A DNA stretch of 64,000 nucleotides from Streptomyces griseochromogenes (GCF_001542625.1 NZ_CP016279.1:3968001-4032000); one strand, 5' to 3'. Positions 45,601 through 54,983 are shown, numbered from the stretch's first letter. The notes: a model not told the origin generated them from the sequence alone. Numbers and translations: made by a program.

Positions 45601-46285
45601 CGAGGACCGGGCCCCAGCTCTTCAGGCGCCGTACGGCGGCGTCGAAGGCGCTGATTGGTGCTCCCACCGGACCCTGCTGCGTGCCCTGGTAGTAGGTGGT
45701 GGCTGCCAGGCCGGGGTCGAAGGGCAGACCGACAGTCTCCAAGGGCTGCCATCCGGGTCCGTCGGCCAGAGACAGGGTGGACTGGCCGCGGACGCCGGAG
45801 AACGATCCGGCCTGGTCGAGCCGGACGCCGAGCATCGGCCCGGCGTCCAGGACGACAGTCTCTCCGGCATTGCCCGAGACGGTCTGGACCGGGTCCAGCT
45901 CTGCCCGGCCGAGGCCCTGAGCCACCACGGGGCCGGTGAGGTCGATTTCGATGCGCTGCATCTCGGTGACGCCGTCCCAGCCCCAGGTGTCGGAGCCGGT
46001 GCGGTGCCAGCCCGGGATGGGTTGGGCCGGGCCGCGTTGACCGGCCGGGCGCCGCCAGACAGTGAAGGGCTCCGGCGGAACGCCCAGCGCCGGGTTGAGC
46101 GCCCAGCGCAACGCGACGTAGGGGGCGCGTTGCTGCACGCGCTGCAGGGTCGCCTCGTCGAACGGCGCGACGGTCGCCCAGTCCTGAGGGTTGCCGCTCT
46201 GTTCGAGGAGCTTCAGCTCCCGGCCCGGGTCGATGACGATCGCGTCGAGGAACAGTTCGCCCGGCAGGCTCGCGCGGGGTGCCAT
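42623..46285 (-). CDS. Giant-operon protein 2, 1220 residues, with fibronectin-III-like segments
   Basis: ATG at 46285 lies 3 bases after the stop of gene 1, and its own stop overlaps gene 3. The sequence is Pro/Ala/Thr-rich and predicted mostly beta. WSAWS-type strand ends occur twice (FGQWSAWSTAW near residue 521, RPGEWSAWSHPREA near 690), and about 890-960 reads like a fibronectin III unit (STLRIHRATNAVLARHTG, then FTDTTAPVGWTRLQYRVVAL). These resemble modular binding proteins. The N-terminal 350 residues have aromatic- and Trp-rich motifs (GWHRTGSDTWGWDGVTEMQR) without a family I know. There is no signal peptide, so export would need another route. It may be a scaffold linking proteins 1 and 3; this is inference from coupling only. 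Confidence 0.7.
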   Translation of the reverse strand: MAPRASLPGELFLDAIVIDPGRELKLLEQSGNPQDWATVAPFDEATLQRVQQRAPYVALRWALNPALGVPPEPFTVWRRPAGQRGPAQPIPGWHRTGSDTWGWDGVTEMQRIEIDLTGPVVAQGLGRAELDPVQTVSGNAGETVVLDAGPMLGVRLDQAGSFSGVRGQSTLSLADGPGWQPLETVGLPFDPGLAATTYYQGTQQGPVGAPISAFDAAVRRLKSWGPVLGWAPLTGIPPWRPPDPELLVKEMQEYVLPDLAEAMAAYPPPLVAGQITHEVAHKLDELRQVVGTRSQPLSGQNISHVTVRPLQSLSAAVACDIWAGLALGFGTGDTLPDRNVAHDGYDYMVTVPWHGQIRFPVPSPWPWPWLAGGPPLQYDTADVERELVAIALAPRLRAAPSPPTPLTPRTSFEEGTDAVDAPYRANVVIRTTRPTPVPGQPRPSAYGLARFDGPGTGHYALREHPQAEGWIPIGSAEPVRRPQDPPDPELLPGTVMLRDSGVDRPISGSPGAFQYAAAATDLFGQWSAWSTAWLSLAAPDVQTPAVATVRARATAGPGDTDPCDMAVTTEVVWNRRERSLARLRLAVDIYPPTPGPPAPYDAPLPAPQGGTATVADVFLSFAADGTPAAPPAGITVTAVHDDDTPVTPLDPAQGDDRRYRIELSGLPATYGSNPELAVAVYAQAEETVRPGEWSAWSHPREAAIAASPLPPPVPAPLPLVYPERASLPDAAGLSYAPVSWTPTGAWRYRVYEATEAALLAACGKPGPVLTEQLSTRMQALFDLYKDPNNLPGLKAAFRKLGTDPVLPVPQTDGTMRCESLLPRGSSLIHCYVVAGVSEANLVSAWPEPDADGRKAFFAYAIPRPLQPAQPEITASLDDQGHPRLTVNVGGAVPVSTLRIHRATNAVLARHTGTMEVVATVPTAPASWRTTTFTDTTAPVGWTRLQYRVVALTTDDPEHAGMAVPSTASRSYALLNPPPAAPALTLTPNVPGSTGTTAVVRVDTDALRRGSDIGDFSLAFSVTAARTAPVRFRSSLSAVPGFSSASVFAGSGEPAGYVEDVLHLRLDRLDGQALGLAVDLTDPLDRATHAVIDVPAHVPDPHPVVHLVAVRNGGIAHLRIDTNIPLPPDPAHDWVLKVRIRRASFPVGPATMLTFAVTGIPTVPTAAGMPDPLLDPADFAIGRIDGTARILMWLRAESALDVALQLTNSDGSSATAHQVTT

Positions 46286-46288
46286 GAC

Positions 46289-49200
46289 CTACACCACCTC
46301 CCAGGTCGCCGCGTCCAGGGTCAGAGCCAGCAGTGAGGTGTCGGTGTAGCCGGCTGCTTCGCCGAGGAAGGCGTTGCCGTGCTCGCGCAACGTCAGGCCG
46401 ATGGGTGCGCCGCGTCCGGCGTCGACGATCACGACGAGGGTGTTCAGTCCCGGCTGGGAGACGATGTGGAGGCCGGGCGCACCTGCGATGCCCTCGGTGG
46501 GCACGACTTCCAGGTGGGGCCGGTCCTGAAGGGTGATCACCTTGCGCTGCAGCCGGGGCACGCCGGGCGGTGCGTAGTCGACCGGTTCGCGGCGTGTGCG
46601 CACCAGTGGTTCCGGTGTGCGGACGATGAGAACGCGCGGCTGGAGCACCCCGGCCATGCTCACCCACAGCACGTCGACGGCCGGGTCGGTGACCGGCATC
46701 ACGGGACGCAGCCCGGCCTGCAGCAGCGCGGCGTCGAGCGCAGCCGCCGACAGCCGCCCGGGCGCGGTGACCAGCGCCTCGAGTCCGGCCACGGCGGAGC
46801 GCTCGGCGGGTGCCTCGGCCACCTCCGAGGTGGCGACGTCGGCCGCCATCGGTACGGGGTCGCGGTAGCGTGAGGTGGTGAACCCGCGCCGGAACAGGGG
46901 GCGTTGTAGGGCCTCGGTGGTCGGCTGGGGGGTGGCCTGCTCGATGTCGAAGACATAATCGGTGCGGGGCTCCAGCAGCAGGTCGAGGTCGAGGAGCTGG
47001 TGGCGGCTGATGCCTCCCGACATGTCGACGCAGGACTGGTCGGTGGCGATCGTGCGCACCATGTCCTCCCAGGGGGTGAAGACCGCGACGTTCTTCAGCG
47101 GCAGTGCATCCGCGGCCGTGAGGTCCTTGAACGTCTTGTCGAAGTCCGGGGACGCCGGGTCGGAGTGGCGGTACGACGCGGAGCGGACTCGGGCCCGCAG
47201 TGGTACGCCGTAGGTCTCGTACATGTTCAGGAGGTAGTCGACGGAGAACACCACGCGCAGCGGCCTGCCGTAGAAGCGGAAATGCTCCCCCTCGTCGGGG
47301 TCGGTGAGCAGGACCCAGGGGTCGAGGCGGGTGGGCATGGTGACCGTCTTGCCGTCGTCCGGCTTGGTGACCGTGGAGGGCCGGAGGGGCTCGGTGTCCG
47401 TCAGGAAGTGGAAGTCCTGGCCGGTACCGGCCGTCCACACCGCGTCGTCGGCGACGGCGCCGGCGGCGTCGCAGGTCGTCCATTCCCAGTCGACGTGCAG
47501 GGTGTACTGCGTGCCCGGCTGGAGGAGCGCCGGTGGATCCGGCATGCCCTTCAGCGCCCCGTTCACTGTGGTGATCTTGCTGTTTCTGATCAGGGTGTCG
47601 GTTTCCTCGCGGACTACTTCGGCGGCGGTGAGGGTTTCGACGATGCCGACGAGGTAGGCGGGCCGGCTCAGCCCCTTGCCGGTCAGCTCCGCCGCCTCGC
47701 GGATGCCGAGCTGGATGTAGGAGGTGCCTTCCTTGACCGGGGTGTCGACGAGCACCAGGCGCAGACTCTGCTGCCTCTGCCCGGCGTTGATTCCGGTGAG
47801 GAGGCTTCCGACCTCGCGGACGCGGCAGTACCACGGGCCGTCGGGGTCCAGCCAGCTGCCCGGTACATCGCCTGCCGAGGTGACGAAGCGGCTGTGGCCC
47901 GTCCCGTTGACCGGGAACTCGTCGAGGATCTTGCCGCTGCCGGAGAAGCAGCGCAGAACGAGGGAGTCGGTCTTGACCAGGAGCGCCGGCACGTCCAGCA
48001 GAATGCGGACGGAGACGACGGGGCCGGTCCTGAGGGCGATGATGTCGTCGAGGTGGTCGGTGCGCTGCTGTTCCGCCGCCTGGGCGAGAGAGCCGAGGAC
48101 GTCGCCGAGCGGGTGTCCCTGGAGCAGCGCGGGATCGGTGTGGCGCAGGAACGGCGCTTCGAGGGCGTGTGCCCAGCATGCGCCGCGGTCGGCTGCGGCC
48201 AGCCGTGCGTTGGCGACCGGGTCGTGCCGGGCGGCGAGATGCAGCAGTTCGCTGCCTGGGCGCGGGCGCGAGACGTCGAGGCCGGGTGACTGGGGCCAGC
48301 AGCGATCGTCGCAGCCGACGGTGTCGCCGATGACGCGTGCCGGTGCGATGTCGGTGATCAGGTCGATCGCGGCATCGCCGGTGCGCCAGGTCTCGGCGAC
48401 GTCGAGACGCAGTTCGGGGGGCATGCTGCGGGTGCTGCCCGGGGGGTCGGGCCAGGCGGTTCCGGTCAGGGCCCAGCCGACGGTGGACGGTCCCAGGGGC
48501 GTGTCGTGGAAGGTCCACAGCACCGATGTGGCGGGAGCGACCGGATCGCAGAGCGTCGACCACGTCTGGGTGAGTTGGTCGTCCCGGTGCCGGCTGCGCT
48601 CCACGGCGCAGGGGTGCGGGTCGGGTACGCGGGTCAGCAGCGCCAGTTCGCGCTTGCTCTCAGAGCCGGGGTGCGGTTCGGTGGGCCACCAGACGACGGG
48701 TACGTCGCCGCGGGTCAGCGCGTGGTCGAGGGCGATGGACTTGATCCGGTAGGTGTAGTAGGGCTCGCCACGACGCACCGCCGGCGCGGCGGGGCCGTCG
48801 GGAGTGGCCAGCGGCACGCTCACCGAGCCGTCGGGATTGGCGGTGGTGAACGCGGCGTTCTTGACGATGCGCGGTGTGCAGTCAAGGTGCACGACGATGA
48901 TGGAGTCGATGGGCACGGCCTCGCCGGCCGGGGCAGGACCGTCGGCGTGCGCGTCACAGAGCTTGCCGTCGATGGGGCGGTCGCTGGAGACGCCGGTGAG
49001 CAGTGCGGCGGCGCGTGACTGCAGGCTGACACCGGTGACGAGCGGGGGCGGCGCTGTCGTGCTGTCGGGCTTCGTACCGAGTTCGACATGGACGGAGCCC
49101 TCGATACTGAAGAAGAAGAAGTCGACCTTTCCGTGGACTTCACCCTCGATGTGGGCGACGTCCTGGCCGGCGAGGTGGCCGGCGATCACCGAGAGCCGGG

Positions 49201-52200
49201 CCGATGCCTCGACGCCGATGATCCACAGGTGGAGTTCGCCCCAGAGCCTCAGCTCCCCGGTGAAGGTGAGCGGCTCGAATCCGACGCCGACATCGATCGA
49301 GGCGCCGACGGAGAGGTAGAGACCGCTGCCGCGGTCACCCCAGACGAATGACGCCGAGACACCGGCCATGATCGCGAAGCCGGTGAGCGGCCGGGGCAGC
49401 GGGAAGTTGCCCTGGCCCGCGTCGTAGTTGTCGGTGGGCGCCGAGGTGTCGGGAATGCCCTTGCCACGGATCATCACGTAGCCGTGCGCGGCGAAGACCT
49501 CGAAGAACGTCACCGTCGCGGGCGCGTACCAGCTGCCGGCGTCGATGGCGAAGTGCTCCAGGTCGTCGAACGGGAAGACGGCTCGGACCGGGATGTGGAC
49601 GTGGAGCAGCGGCTTGATCCCGTAGTCCAGGGTGAGTCCGATGCTGATGCGGTGGCGGCCGAGGTCGAGGTCGATGACGGCGAGGATGGTGGCGGTGACG
49701 TCTCCCTGGCGCGGTGGGCGCGGGGAGAGGACGTCGGCTTTCATCACCATGAGGATGCGCGGTCCCGGCAGCTCAAAGATGATCAGGCCCTTGACGTTCA
49801 GGGTGAACCCGCTGTCGACCGTGCCGAGCACGGCGCCGAGGCCGATGGCCCAGCCATCGATGTCGGGCACCCACCCGCTGATGTCGAGCGGGTTGCCGTG
49901 CACCCTGGTCAGCCAGTCCAGCGCCGGCACCGGCGTGTTCGGGTTCTCGTCGCGCCTGTGATGCTGGGCGAACAGTCCGCCGAAGCCGTAGACGCCCAGG
50001 CCGGAGTTGCCGAGCGGGATCGGCACGGGGAAGTCGACCTCGAGGGTGACGAGCACCGCCGTGGCGGTGCGGCGCGCGTCCCGGGGATCGGCGACGTGAC
50101 GTACGGAGAGTCCGGCGGCCAGCCGGACGCCCAGGCCCGGCAGGGCCACGTCCAGCTGACCGGCGAAGCCGTCCGGGTAGATCGCGAGATATCCGTGGCC
50201 GTCGATCGCGCCGGGTACGCTGATGTGCACGCCGAGCGCGCCGATCTGCGGGAGGTTGCCTCCTTCGAGCGGGATGCGGATCGTGGTGCGGTCGATCGAC
50301 ACCACGCCGAGGTCGGCCTTGAGTTCGAGGTCGAGTTCCAGGTTGACCGGGTTCGACCGGGCGATGCGGGCCCCGGCCACCTGGAGGATGTCACCGAGCG
50401 GTGCGGGCACCTTGATGCCGCCGGTGCTCGGGATGTTGACGGTGTAGCCCTTGGAGGAGTCGAAGACCGGCAGCAGGTCACGGAGTTGCGGCTGGCCGGA
50501 GGTCTTGAAACCGACCGCCTTGTACCGGACGGTGACGGGGCTCTTCGGATCCGTATCGATGATCTTGGTACCGCTGAGGTCGAGGACGATGACGAGCGCG
50601 ACCTCCACGTCCAGCAACAGCACACCGCGGGTCCCGGCGGCATCGTGCACGACCGTGAGTTCGCCCCCGTAGAGGGTGATCCTCGGGACGCTCACCGCCT
50701 TGAGCTTCAGCGCGGCGAAGGGAATTCCCGCCGATACGGTGAGAGCGACGACGTCACCGGCTGGAGTGTTCGAGGCTGCGAGCGCGTCGGTGAGCGGCGC
50801 CAGGGCGATCAGCATCCCGAAGAACGACCGCCAGAACCGCTCGGCGTCCGCCCCCTCGGACGCCGCAGTCGGAGGCGGCGTCTGTAGGAAGCCGTCCTTG
50901 TCGTCCTCGAAGAGGCCGGCCACCACCTGCCAGCGGTCCACCGTGTCGTCGAGCGTCAACTGCACCCGGATGTCGAGCACACCGTCGTGCGCGTCGGCCC
51001 GATTGCCCACCGGCAGCAGCGTCGGCCCCTGCCCCTCGGGCGGCACCTCGCCCGGGTTGCCGGTCTTCACCTTGCTGAGATAGCTCTCCAGCGCCGTCTC
51101 GATGTCGACCTTGAGCTTGACCTCCACCGCGATCAGCCGGTTGTGATCGATCTCGACCCGTACGTGCAGTTCCTTGAAGCGCACGGTGTCGGTGCCGGCC
51201 GGCTGCCGCGGCACGACCGACGGCTTCACCGGCGTGTTTTTCGCCGGTCGAGCCGGGCGGGAGAGACGGACCGCGGCATGCTCGGTCCTGGCGGGCGAGC
51301 CACCGGTCAGCACCGTGGCGTCGACCCGGCGATACTCGCTGCGGCCCGGTGCGAAGAAGCCGGTGTGGACAGGCGGCGGCTGCTCGCCCAACGGGTGCTC
51401 GACGATGGTATTGCTGATCCCGTGGGCGGTGAGGAACGCGCGCATGGCCCAGATCCGTCGTTGCGACAGCCGGAGGTTGTAGGTGTCGAGGGGCTGGTGT
51501 TCCTTGCTCGCCATGCCTTTCAGCTCGACGGGTTGGGCCGGGTTGGCCTGTGCCGCCGTCTGCCATGCCTCGAACTCAGTACTCGTAGCGAGATAGTTGC
51601 CGGGCTCCTTCCACCCAGGGCTGTCCGGGCCGCCCTCGTCGTCCGACGGGACCGTGCGCATGGCGGCGGCATCGGAGGCGAACGCCGCCCACACCGGGTC
51701 GTCCGGGGACTGCACCTCATGGGGCGTACGGGCGGGCTGGTCATAGGCGAAATATGCGGTGAGGGTCGTCGGCGTCGACGGCGGCACGGCGTCGACCGCC
51801 CAGGTCGCCGCCACATCGAGCTGGGTGCCGTGCGCCAGGTCGACCGTGACCCGGCCGGAACCGTCCACGGCGAGAGGGGCGCCGTCGACGGTCACCGCCG
51901 TAGGAACCGGCGGGGTGAAGACGAGTGTCACCTTCTCCCCGGCGGGCGAGTCCTCCATCGTGATCACGTAACCGGCGGAGCCGGGCGTGGTCACGTCGAT
52001 GCCGGCGGCCTGGTCGCCGCCCTGGGGCGTGCCCGCGGTGAGCGAGGCCGCTGTGAGCCTGACCGGGAACGTCGCCGAGCGGTTCTGCCCTCCGGTGTGC
52101 ACGTCCTGGACCTGCACCGCCACGTCCTTGCCGCTCTGACCGGCAGGGATCGTGACGAGGACCGGGGCGGCGTTCTGCACCGTCCCGTCGACTTGGATGT

Positions 52201-53371
52201 TGTACGGCGGCTGGCCACCCGCCACGTCCACGACCCACTGCGTCCTGGCGGGCACGAAGAGAGGTTCTGCCGTGTACGGCGCGCCGCCGGCCGGCAGTTC
52301 CTGCCGATGGAGAAACGCGCCGAATTCGTCGTAGATCCCGACCGACACGTGCTGAGGTGCATCCGGTTTGACGATGTCCAGACCGAAGACCCCGGACACA
52401 CCGCCTTCTGGGCCAATGCCGATGAGAAGCTCACGGGCCGAGACGTCGACGCCGAGGCCGTCGAGGCCCGGCGGTCGGACGAACACCCGAACGTCGGGCA
52501 GGTACACCCCACGGAAGTCCGCGCCGACGCCGAATTTGTCGAGCAGTTCGGGGGGTGTCTCGGTGCCCGACAGATCGAGGATCAGCGACTGGAACCCGAA
52601 CCCCAGCACCGCGCCAGGGCCGATCAGTGCGTACGGCGGACTCATTCGCAGCAACTCGGCATAGGCATCGCCGGCCGGGTCGTCGATGTCGTGCGCGGCC
52701 CACGAGTCGAGTGAGATGTCCAGCTGCGGGTCGGTGGTGGCAGTGCCGGCCGTCTGCTCGAGCGACAGCTTGATACGGGGAAGGGTGAGAGTGACCTCGG
52801 GATGGACGGGGTCCTCGGCGAGCATGCCGTCCGGGCCGAGCATCGCACCGGTCAGGAAGGGAAGGTGCAACGTCGCCGCGTCCAGGAGCAGATCGAGGTG
52901 GAACACCGTCCCCGGGGCATCCTGCCCGGGCGCGCCAGGCCCGGGCACGCCCTGGCCGAGCCCGGCCAGTACGCCTGCCAGCGCGGCATCGTCGATCTGT
53001 GGAGCCGGCGTGCCGCCCGGACCGCCGGTGAGCGTGTCGACCGCGGGTGAGGAGGCTCGCGGGGCGACGAGCCGGAACCGGATGCCGATGTCCGGGAAGT
53101 CCCACCAGGCCCCGGCCCGCCGTACGGTGCGGTGGTCCACCGCGGCCTTCCCCCCGAAGGAGACCGAGGACGGTGGGGTGAACCTTGGCGGATTCCCGGT
53201 CAGCTCGGCACTGAAGCGGGCCATCCCGGAGACGACGACACCGCCGTCGTCGAAGGCCGTTTCGACGTCCTGCACGAACAACGCCGACAGCAGTTCGTGC
53301 AAAGGCTCGCCGATGGCCGCCCCGCCGAGTGCGTACGGCGCCATGATGTCGATGAGCGCGAGACTTCCCAT
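46289..53371 (-). CDS. Giant-operon protein 1, about 2360 residues, beta-rich with internal OmpA-like segment
   Basis: ATG at 53371 is preferred (GGGAGG 11 bases upstream); an in-frame GTG at 53383 is too close to that site. Residues 1-590 are beta-rich. About 612-690 resemble an OmpA C-terminal domain: VELKGMASKEHQPLDTYNLR, LSQRRIWAMRAFLTAHGIS, then RSEYRRVDATV. About 720-1600 contain long alternating strands (LELDLELKADLGVVSIDRTT, FPVPIPLGNSGLGVYGFGGL, LYLSVGASIDVGVGFEPLTF) recalling DUF6603-type giant proteins; that link is from memory. The last 750 residues are mixed. No signal peptide, transmembrane helix or catalytic motif is visible. It is the first gene of a tight three-gene operon. 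A near-identical fragment of residues about 291-349 is encoded at 57871-58044. Confidence 0.75.
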   Translation of the reverse strand: MGSLALIDIMAPYALGGAAIGEPLHELLSALFVQDVETAFDDGGVVVSGMARFSAELTGNPPRFTPPSSVSFGGKAAVDHRTVRRAGAWWDFPDIGIRFRLVAPRASSPAVDTLTGGPGGTPAPQIDDAALAGVLAGLGQGVPGPGAPGQDAPGTVFHLDLLLDAATLHLPFLTGAMLGPDGMLAEDPVHPEVTLTLPRIKLSLEQTAGTATTDPQLDISLDSWAAHDIDDPAGDAYAELLRMSPPYALIGPGAVLGFGFQSLILDLSGTETPPELLDKFGVGADFRGVYLPDVRVFVRPPGLDGLGVDVSARELLIGIGPEGGVSGVFGLDIVKPDAPQHVSVGIYDEFGAFLHRQELPAGGAPYTAEPLFVPARTQWVVDVAGGQPPYNIQVDGTVQNAAPVLVTIPAGQSGKDVAVQVQDVHTGGQNRSATFPVRLTAASLTAGTPQGGDQAAGIDVTTPGSAGYVITMEDSPAGEKVTLVFTPPVPTAVTVDGAPLAVDGSGRVTVDLAHGTQLDVAATWAVDAVPPSTPTTLTAYFAYDQPARTPHEVQSPDDPVWAAFASDAAAMRTVPSDDEGGPDSPGWKEPGNYLATSTEFEAWQTAAQANPAQPVELKGMASKEHQPLDTYNLRLSQRRIWAMRAFLTAHGISNTIVEHPLGEQPPPVHTGFFAPGRSEYRRVDATVLTGGSPARTEHAAVRLSRPARPAKNTPVKPSVVPRQPAGTDTVRFKELHVRVEIDHNRLIAVEVKLKVDIETALESYLSKVKTGNPGEVPPEGQGPTLLPVGNRADAHDGVLDIRVQLTLDDTVDRWQVVAGLFEDDKDGFLQTPPPTAASEGADAERFWRSFFGMLIALAPLTDALAASNTPAGDVVALTVSAGIPFAALKLKAVSVPRITLYGGELTVVHDAAGTRGVLLLDVEVALVIVLDLSGTKIIDTDPKSPVTVRYKAVGFKTSGQPQLRDLLPVFDSSKGYTVNIPSTGGIKVPAPLGDILQVAGARIARSNPVNLELDLELKADLGVVSIDRTTIRIPLEGGNLPQIGALGVHISVPGAIDGHGYLAIYPDGFAGQLDVALPGLGVRLAAGLSVRHVADPRDARRTATAVLVTLEVDFPVPIPLGNSGLGVYGFGGLFAQHHRRDENPNTPVPALDWLTRVHGNPLDISGWVPDIDGWAIGLGAVLGTVDSGFTLNVKGLIIFELPGPRILMVMKADVLSPRPPRQGDVTATILAVIDLDLGRHRISIGLTLDYGIKPLLHVHIPVRAVFPFDDLEHFAIDAGSWYAPATVTFFEVFAAHGYVMIRGKGIPDTSAPTDNYDAGQGNFPLPRPLTGFAIMAGVSASFVWGDRGSGLYLSVGASIDVGVGFEPLTFTGELRLWGELHLWIIGVEASARLSVIAGHLAGQDVAHIEGEVHGKVDFFFFSIEGSVHVELGTKPDSTTAPPPLVTGVSLQSRAAALLTGVSSDRPIDGKLCDAHADGPAPAGEAVPIDSIIVVHLDCTPRIVKNAAFTTANPDGSVSVPLATPDGPAAPAVRRGEPYYTYRIKSIALDHALTRGDVPVVWWPTEPHPGSESKRELALLTRVPDPHPCAVERSRHRDDQLTQTWSTLCDPVAPATSVLWTFHDTPLGPSTVGWALTGTAWPDPPGSTRSMPPELRLDVAETWRTGDAAIDLITDIAPARVIGDTVGCDDRCWPQSPGLDVSRPRPGSELLHLAARHDPVANARLAAADRGACWAHALEAPFLRHTDPALLQGHPLGDVLGSLAQAAEQQRTDHLDDIIALRTGPVVSVRILLDVPALLVKTDSLVLRCFSGSGKILDEFPVNGTGHSRFVTSAGDVPGSWLDPDGPWYCRVREVGSLLTGINAGQRQQSLRLVLVDTPVKEGTSYIQLGIREAAELTGKGLSRPAYLVGIVETLTAAEVVREETDTLIRNSKITTVNGALKGMPDPPALLQPGTQYTLHVDWEWTTCDAAGAVADDAVWTAGTGQDFHFLTDTEPLRPSTVTKPDDGKTVTMPTRLDPWVLLTDPDEGEHFRFYGRPLRVVFSVDYLLNMYETYGVPLRARVRSASYRHSDPASPDFDKTFKDLTAADALPLKNVAVFTPWEDMVRTIATDQSCVDMSGGISRHQLLDLDLLLEPRTDYVFDIEQATPQPTTEALQRPLFRRGFTTSRYRDPVPMAADVATSEVAEAPAERSAVAGLEALVTAPGRLSAAALDAALLQAGLRPVMPVTDPAVDVLWVSMAGVLQPRVLIVRTPEPLVRTRREPVDYAPPGVPRLQRKVITLQDRPHLEVVPTEGIAGAPGLHIVSQPGLNTLVVIVDAGRGAPIGLTLREHGNAFLGEAAGYTDTSLLALTLDAATWEVV

Positions 53372-53383
53372 GCCGCCGCCCAC

Positions 53384-53811
53384 CTCCCGGGCCGTACGGG
53401 TACGGAGGAACAGACTGACCCGATCCGGACATTGGGGCCAGCCTCGACACAGGTTGCGAAGACGCGTTCGTCGTGTGCCATTCCAGGCCCCTGACCAGCA
53501 AGAACATGGCTCTTGCCCCTGCCGTTCAGTAACAGTTCAGGAGCACACAATCAGGCGACGAGATGACAGACGAATGGCGTAGAAGACCCCGCGTGGACGA
53601 GAGTGAGGAGGACGAGGCGCTGGCGTCCCCTGGTTCTGTCTCTTTGGCCATGTCGTGTCCAAATAAGGATGGCCACTGGGTGGAGTGCGGCCAGGTATGC
53701 GATGGCGAGTTTGATCCCTCTTATGGATGTCAACCGGCGGGGCTGGTGCAGGGGCACCACATGCTTTAGGTACATCCACTGAGCTTGTCCTACCTTCCAA
53801 GCGTGGGTCTA
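53384..53811. other. Upstream region of the giant operon, about 430 bases
   Basis: It should contain the operon promoter on the minus strand; I see no clear consensus. A 75-codon minus frame (53551-53775) has a hydrophobic stretch but no ribosome-binding site and is probably not a gene. Confidence 0.4.
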
Positions 53812-54665
53812 GGAGGTCATCTCATTTGGGGTGTTCGATAGGCTCCAGATGTGGGGATCGTTGAGCGGCTTGTGCCGGATGAGCTGTGGGAGTTGTTCCA
53901 GCGAGTGGTTCCGGAGGCGCCGAGTCGGCCTCAGGGTGGTGGCCGGCGCCGGCACGGCGACCGGGAGGTGTTGGCTGCGATCGTGTTCGTGGCCACGTCG
54001 GGCTGCACGTGGCAGCAACTGCCGTCCGCCTCGTTCGGGCTTTCAGGGCCCACGGCTCACCGGCGCTTCGCCGAGTGGTCGAAGGCCCGGGTGTGGGCGA
54101 AGCTCCATCGCCTGGTCCTCGACGAACTCGGCTCTCGCGGTGAACTGGACTGGTCTCGCTGCGCGATCGACTCGGTGAACATGCGAGCCCTGAAAAAGGG
54201 GACCTGACAGGTCCGAATCCGGTGGATCGCGGCAAGTACGGTTCAAAGATCCACTTGATCACCGAGCGTACCGGGCTGCCCCTGTCCGTCGGGATATCCG
54301 GTGCCAACCTGCACGACAGCCAGGCCCTCGAACCGCTCGTGCGAGGCATCCCACCCATTCGCTCCCGGCGCGGACCGCGCCGACGACGGCCCGCCAAACT
54401 CCACGGCGACAAAGGCTACGACTACAACCACCTGCGCCGATGGTTACGCAGCCGCGGCATCCGACATCGCATCGCCCGCAAAGGCATCGAGCCCTCCACA
54501 CGGCTGGGCCGCCACCGCTGGACGATCGAACGCACCATGGCCTGGCTCGCCGGATGCCGCCGCCTCCACCGCCGCTACGAACGCAAAGCCGAACACTTCC
54601 TGGCCTTCACCAGCATCGCCTGCACCCTCATCTGCTACCGCAGACTCACCAAATGAGATGACTTC
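53812..54665 (+). mobile_element. IS5-family insertion sequence, about 854 bp
   Basis: Inverted ends share GTCATCTCATTTGG (53816-53829) and its exact complement (54649-54662). The match extends outward with two mismatches. The flanking triplets are CTA and TTA, a TNA-type target with one difference, so the target repeat is not perfect. Confidence 0.8.
53851..54656 (+). CDS. IS5-family transposase in two frames
   Basis: OrfA (GTG 53851) has the N-terminal helix-turn-helix (VERLVPDELWELFQRVVPEA) and first Asp (WSRCAIDSVNMRALKKG); it stops at the TGA ending at 54207. OrfB has KYGSKIHLITERTGLPLSVG, the second Asp in LHGDKGYDYNHLRRW and the Glu region TIERTMAWLAGCRRLHRRYE, ending at 54656. A -1 slip on G-AAA-AAG (54192-54198) would join them as LKKGDLTGPNPVDRGK. 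The slippery site is close to the classic A-AAA-AAG. All catalytic parts are present. Confidence 0.8.
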
Positions 54666-54755
54666 TTAGCCGCCCGGAGCCCCGCGACGACTCGACCGCT
54701 GGTCGCCGCCGTCGGCGGCTCCCTGGGCGAGTCCCTCGCCGAGGTTGTCGCCCGC

Positions 54756-54983
54756 CTACTGCCCGGCGCTGTCCGCCGCGGCGGCGATCTGGTCACCGCC
54801 CGCCTGCACGGCGGCGCTGGCGTGGTGGACGGCGACGCAGTGCTCGGCGAGCAGGCGGGCAAGGCCGTCAAGCAGATCAGCGGTGTAACTCACGATCGGA
54901 TCTCCAAACCCTTCCCGCTGTTCGCCGCGCAGCAGAAGGCGCGTCTGCCATTCGTCGCGTGCTCGTTTGGGGGAATGCCACAT
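54756..54983 (-). CDS. Small hypothetical protein
   Basis: A 75-residue helical frame (MWHSPKRARDEWQTRLLLRG, then LLDGLARLLAEHCVAVHHAS). Charged helices and Ala-rich C-terminus look coding, but there is no ribosome-binding site. It is divergent from the next gene with 56 bases between. I do not recognise it. Confidence 0.3.
   Translation of the reverse strand: MWHSPKRARDEWQTRLLLRGEQREGFGDPIVSYTADLLDGLARLLAEHCVAVHHASAAVQAGGDQIAAAADSAGQ

Noticed and set aside
45258..48563. Minus-strand open frame of about 1100 codons in another frame inside giant genes 1 and 2
   Set aside because: It is Arg/Pro/Gly-rich, low in complexity and spans two real genes; it is a shadow frame.
40000..53371. Possibility that the giant genes are a polyketide or non-ribosomal peptide synthase
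   Set aside because: No acyl- or peptidyl-carrier serine motif, ketosynthase cysteine motif or adenylation core motif is present in any of the three proteins.
53551..53775. Minus-strand frame of 74 codons with a hydrophobic stretch
   Set aside because: No ribosome-binding site and no family; a single hydrophobic run is not enough to call a gene.
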